Of a stretch of DNA of 64,000 nt, positions 60,129 to 64,000 are shown one piece after another (positions within the stretch are counted from its first letter, which is position 1; every line of letters begins with the position of its first letter). Under the pieces are notes generated by a model. That model was not told where the DNA came from. It searched no databases and saw nothing but the letters and a program-made list of their open reading frames with translations. The stretch spans positions 2,108,001 through 2,172,000 of the forward strand of contig NC_092407.1 in assembly GCF_009017415.1 (NCBI RefSeq). Direction: 5' to 3'. Origin of the DNA: Aspergillus flavus. Its lineage: Eukaryota > Ascomycota > Eurotiomycetes > Eurotiales > Aspergillaceae. The translations under genes and the position numbers were made by a program.

Positions 60129-62791
60129 TCATCTCGAGACTCGTCGAATTTCTGCAATTGCCTTTCGCCTGTAGTCGGACTCCGCGAAAAGAGCCTCGAT
60201 AAGATCAACCACCTCATCAGCCGAAAATTCTAGACGGAGTTCGCCTTCCAGCCAGAGGAACTTAATGTCGGCCAACGAACTTTCCAATATGTTGATAAGG
60301 TACTGGAATTTCAGCCAGTTTCGCACGTAGACAGCGGTCATTGGTACACGTGCAATATCATCCGCTGTCTCTGGCATGAATAGTTCCTCCAGCTTAGATA
60401 CTTGGTTGCAGAACAACACAAGCTGTTGAGACTGAGCCTCCGATATATCCCCTAATTCTTCAATCTCAATGATGATCTTGTTGATAACTGTTGATACCAG
60501 AGAACCAACAGACTGAAGCAGTGCGGAATGTGACAGGATTGGTTGCCATTCCTTGTAGACGTCATGGATTCTGTCAACAGTTGCACTGACCGCGTTTTCA
60601 CATTCTCCCAGGAATGGTTGCTCAGAACATTGGCTGAAGCCTTGTGCACCGTCTAGCAGGTCTGTGACAATGGTGCGCTGCGTTTGCATCTCTTTGCTGT
60701 AGGCGAATTTGCCACACTTCTCGAGCGCATCAATATCAGCATGGAGCCTGGAAAGCTGATGTTCCTCTGCAAGGTTGCGCACTTTGTCAGCAAGATACAA
60801 ACTATCGTTGTATAGGTACATTTGCCCTGAGTTGAGTTTAAGACCGTAGAACGATGACGCCGTGGCCTTGAACATGGCGAGGATCAAGGTCGGAAGCGCA
60901 AGTAGGCCTGCACCTGAGGAAACAACGCGAGAGTGGGAATGTCTGGAATAGAGTCAGCATATGTGTGGGTAATCAAGTCAACATCGACTTACTTAGGTTG
61001 CGATATAGCTTCAGAATCTTTGATTTGCTGCTGAATGATTCCAAGGATAAAATCGGGGATGTCGGTTACGGTATACTGCTCTTTCAGTGTGACCTCCCGT
61101 GGAGAAGCATGATGTGATGAATCTTTCCCATTGACAGGTTTGCCCCCATTTGTACTTTTAGTCTGTGCATCATCGGGTTGCTCTTCTTCATCTTCGTCTC
61201 CCCAGCCCCAAGCATCGGCGGCATCATCTTCAGTAGATGGATCAGGTTTTGTTTCGGCTGTGTTCTCTTCGGTATCATCATCCAGACCCCATGCGCTGAC
61301 ATCCTCTTCATCTTCTTTATTTTCAGAATGCTTCGCTGTGGTCTCATGTTCGTTGTCGTCATCCCAGCCAGCATCCCAATCTTCAGTCGTATTTTCCAGT
61401 AGAACCTCATCCTTTCCAGAAACCTCCTCTTTTTCGACGCGTTCTACCTGCTTTGTGGTACCTTGGCTAGCGGCCAGGACTTTGCGAACTTGGTCCAATG
61501 AATCGACTCGACGCTTGGTGAGCCATAAACGAGGCGCCTGATTGACCCAAGAAACAAGTTCTTCATACCCCTGCCACCCCAATGTCTCGATCGTATTTGT
61601 GAACTTTATAACGTAATTTAAGATATCTTCGAATATATGCAGGCCTTCAAGGTCTGTGGGTATGGAGGAAGATAGCCAGCACGATATGACCTTCGACGAG
61701 AGTGTCGGAATGAGTGAACTCGAAAATGAGTCCGAGATTGTTGCTGGAACGTGTTGGCGTAGGAAGCCCAAGACTGTGGAGAGGCGGTCCAAAACATCAG
61801 GCACTGATGCCTTCGATGGCTGGGATTCTACTCGGATTGATGAGTCTCCAACCTGGACGTCACAGCTTTGTCCTTCAATTGCGGGTAATAAGATAGGCTC
61901 GAAAAGGGTAGCAATTAAGTCCTTCTCGAACTTATCCTTGCACAAGGCGAGCATATCAAGGTGGACCAGAGCCGCGATAGTTTCTTCCAATGGATGCCCT
62001 GTTTTATTCAATAAAAGTTGCCAGATCCAGGTTTGGGAGAATTGCTTACCATTATTATTCAAGAGTGTCAATGTACTCGCCGTTCTGTCAACGTTCAGCT
62101 GCTTGCTCCAGCGAGCCCGGAGGTACTCCGCAATCTCCCTCCGTAGTTCGCCGACATTCTCTAATAATACGTGCATGACAGTTGTGTTTGAAAAGAGATT
62201 GTCTCTTTTTATGGCCTGCTCGGTCGCTTCTAATGTTTCGATTGCATCCATGACTTGGCCCTCTCCAAGGATGGCTCGCCCAGCATCGAGTCGCTGACAT
62301 AGTCTTTGCACTTCCTCAAGAGTGTGCATTACAGCTTGGTTGAATGCGATTTCAGTTTCAACCAGTTGGAACTTGGCAGCGGCATCTTCAACCTTCAGCT
62401 GTAAAGGGTTTGTATTTTCATGCTGCGCGACAATTTCCCTCGCAGTGACACGAGATCGCTCGATGTCAGCATGAAGCTGTTTTGCTTGCGAAATCCACCC
62501 ATCGGCGTCGAAGTCATTGTCTCGGCTCAGTGTAGTAATATCCGCCTATATGACATGAAGAATAAGTATATCGTGGATTAGTCGCAGGGGGCTGGCCGCA
62601 GCGCGGGGTTCTCAACTGGTGCTACTCACTTCCACTTCTTCCCTTGCCTTTGATATAAGCTCTAACTCTTTTGCGAGAGCAGATACCGGAAACTCCGCGG
62701 CGATGACATTCTCAGAGGTTGGGTAGGTGCCCTCCGTTACAAAACCAAGCACTGACTGGCATATCTCCTGCTCCGATGCCTTGTGGGCCAT
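60129..62791 (-). CDS. Zw10/Dsl1-type ER vesicle-tethering protein
   Basis: Three exons, 62791..62630, 62545..60993 and 60942..60129, encode 842 aa. Joints at EEVE/ADITTL and ISQPK/HSHSRV keep frame. The N-terminal coiled region (about 1-260) and the C-terminal helical region (about 560-842) fit the Zw10 family of CATCHR tethers, whose yeast counterpart is Dsl1 (with Tip20/Sec39). Between them, about residues 440-520, is a low-complexity acidic stretch with Trp motifs: DWDAGWDDD, AWGLDDD and DAWGWGDEDEEE. Yeast Dsl1 uses an acidic Trp-rich segment to bind COPI coat. That makes a role in retrograde Golgi-to-ER traffic more likely than the kinetochore role of animal Zw10. I see no clear reading-frame break. 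Confidence 0.88.
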
Positions 62792-63745
62792 AGTGAACGT
62801 GTTTGATTGTGACCAGCTCTGCTGCTCCTCAACGAATGATAAGGCCCCTCTGCAGAAAGGACCAACGCGAGTAACCCAATATGTTACTCGCTTTCGGCAG
62901 ATCGAAAAACCCCTTCAATTGAATTTCCTGGAATGGTTGGCAGCAGCAAACAGAGGAGAAGAGGAAACGAGCTGTCAACCCCATGTGACTTTATCGCTTT
63001 CACCGCCTTGGTCCCAATTCATGAACATTCAATTGGAGGAATTTTGGTGGACTATGAGTTGTGAATTTCTTATTTCTGCTGTTCAGTTTGACTGTTTCTT
63101 TTCTTTACACTCCTTGTAGTTCTGATTGACCTATCCAGAGGTCATGTCCTGAGTAACTCTACATGTGTAATTGAGCATTTGTTGGCGTGGTGATTCTCCA
63201 AAACAACGGGACCCAAACTCCACTCTCGCGGTCACAGTTCAAGGGTACCGAAACCCAACTGCGTCCAAACTGCCCACGACGTCCTTGGAACATAAATATC
63301 AGCTGTTAAGCAGAGTCCATCGTGCTGTCTCGATTCTTCTTACGAGGCCTGACTTGGGCAAACCCTATTCGATCCATGTAAGTTCTTATCGTCAGCTCGC
63401 TATTTTGGGAAGAGAAAAAAAGGAAACAGAAAAAGGGAAAAAGAGACAGCCCCTCTTCCATCAAGTGGCAGGCAGAAAGACACTGTTACCCATTGGGCGT
63501 ATTATGTTCACCAATTTTGTCTCAGCATGTTTTTGGGATGCTGTTCACCTCAGTCTGCTTCTTCAATATTCTATTTGTATCTTAGTTTACTTTGATTTAG
63601 TAGTGAAATCCGTGCTTTAGCTTGTGGTCTAGCGTCGCTATATAGTATCGCCTACTGACCCCTGTACAGATCATTGTCACAAACAACGATCGCAAACTCT
63701 GGGTTTAAGGTGCATCTTCAGAGGTTCTCAGGGTCGCTTAGCAAA
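62792..63745. other. divergent intergenic region
   Basis: The 954 bp lie between the tether gene and the peptidase gene start. Open frames at 62727..63119 and 63171..63620 (+) have no motif or splice support. Both promoters should lie here; a 5' leader intron for the peptidase gene is possible but not established. Confidence 0.45.
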
Positions 63746-64000
63746 ATGTCCCCGAGTCAGAAAAGCCATTTCAAGTTACTACAGAAATTCAAACCGGACT
63801 ACTCGCCAAGCGAATTTGTCCAGTATGAATCTGAACGAACTGGCATGCGGGTCGTGGTCATCGACCAGAAAGGCCCTAAGGTAACAGGATACTTTGTTCT
63901 TGCCACAGAAATCCATGATGATTCAGGAGCGCCCCATACGTTGGAGCATCTGTGCTTCATGGGTTCTCGCAATTACAGATACAAGGGATTTCTTGATAAG
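63746..64000 (+). CDS. M16-family zinc metallopeptidase, N-terminal fragment
   Basis: The first 85 codons run off the window edge in an open frame. The start MSPSQKSHFKLLQKFKPDYS resembles yeast YOL098C and related insulinase-like proteins. The sequence TEIHDDSGAPHTLEHLCFMG carries the inverted zinc motif H-x-x-E-H (HTLEH, residues 64-68) with the following Met-Gly-Ser-Arg of the family. It is probably cytosolic or organellar, with no signal peptide seen here. Its full length, about 1000 aa in relatives, cannot be checked. Confidence 0.88.
   Translation, partial: MSPSQKSHFKLLQKFKPDYSPSEFVQYESERTGMRVVVIDQKGPKVTGYFVLATEIHDDSGAPHTLEHLCFMGSRNYRYKGFLDK

Overview
The window is nuclear DNA of a filamentous ascomycete, almost certainly an Aspergillus or a close relative in the Eurotiales. 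Genes carry several short introns (about 45-115 nt) with GT-AG ends and CTAAC/CTGAC-like branch sites. The pyruvate carboxylase, Ded1 helicase, clathrin heavy chain and mevalonate kinase all look like Aspergillus orthologues, and there are fungal-only families (a Zn2Cys6 regulator, an HsbA-type wall protein). I see no bacterial-style operons, CRISPR arrays, intact transposons or rRNA. All coordinates are coding spans that I spliced by eye, without UTRs.

Layout: 0.4-2.6 kb Zn2Cys6 regulator (+); 3.2-4.8 mevalonate kinase (-); 6.2-10.0 cation-chloride cotransporter (-), divergent from a vacuolar amino-acid transporter (10.8-13.1, +); 13.8-14.5 mitochondrial pyruvate carrier MPC1 (-); 15.0-16.0 SmB (-), divergent from ribosomal protein L11 (16.4-17.1, +); 18.0-18.5 small fungal protein (-); 20.1-22.0 type-B carboxylesterase (+); 22.3-26.0 pyruvate carboxylase (-); 28.6-34.1 clathrin heavy chain (-). 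From 34.1 to 41.5 kb lies an accessory-looking island: a hidden four-exon gene for a small protein with a signal peptide, an HsbA-type secreted protein, a possible unrecognised or decaying gene, and two tRNA-Thr genes in inverted orientation. Housekeeping genes resume with ADE16/17 (41.5-43.6, -), an INSIG protein (44.8-45.9, -), INO80 subunit Ies1 (47.4-50.0, -), Ded1 (51.9-54.0, -), ER cyclophilin B (55.8-57.1, -) divergent from mitochondrial ribosomal protein uS13m (57.4-58.0, +), Ytm1 (58.3-59.8, -), a Zw10/Dsl1-type ER tether (60.1-62.8, -), and the first 85 codons of an M16-family peptidase (+) running off the right edge.

The genes form no single pathway. Loose themes are isoprenoid/sterol supply and control (mevalonate kinase, INSIG), pyruvate use (MPC1, pyruvate carboxylase), ribosome and RNA biology (L11, uS13m, Ytm1, Ded1, SmB) and vesicle traffic (clathrin, Dsl1/Zw10).

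The observations most worth following are: (1) a perfectly framed alternative last exon in the cyclophilin B gene that would replace the ER-retention tail HEEL with a membrane anchor; (2) the hidden secreted-protein gene at 34.8-35.6 kb; (3) Trp/acidic COPI-type motifs in the Zw10-like protein; (4) unusual splicing, with 9-, 17- and 21-nt exons, two GC-AG introns in a divergent gene pair, and coding exons consisting only of ATG; and (5) the inverted tRNA-Thr pair with conserved flanks.
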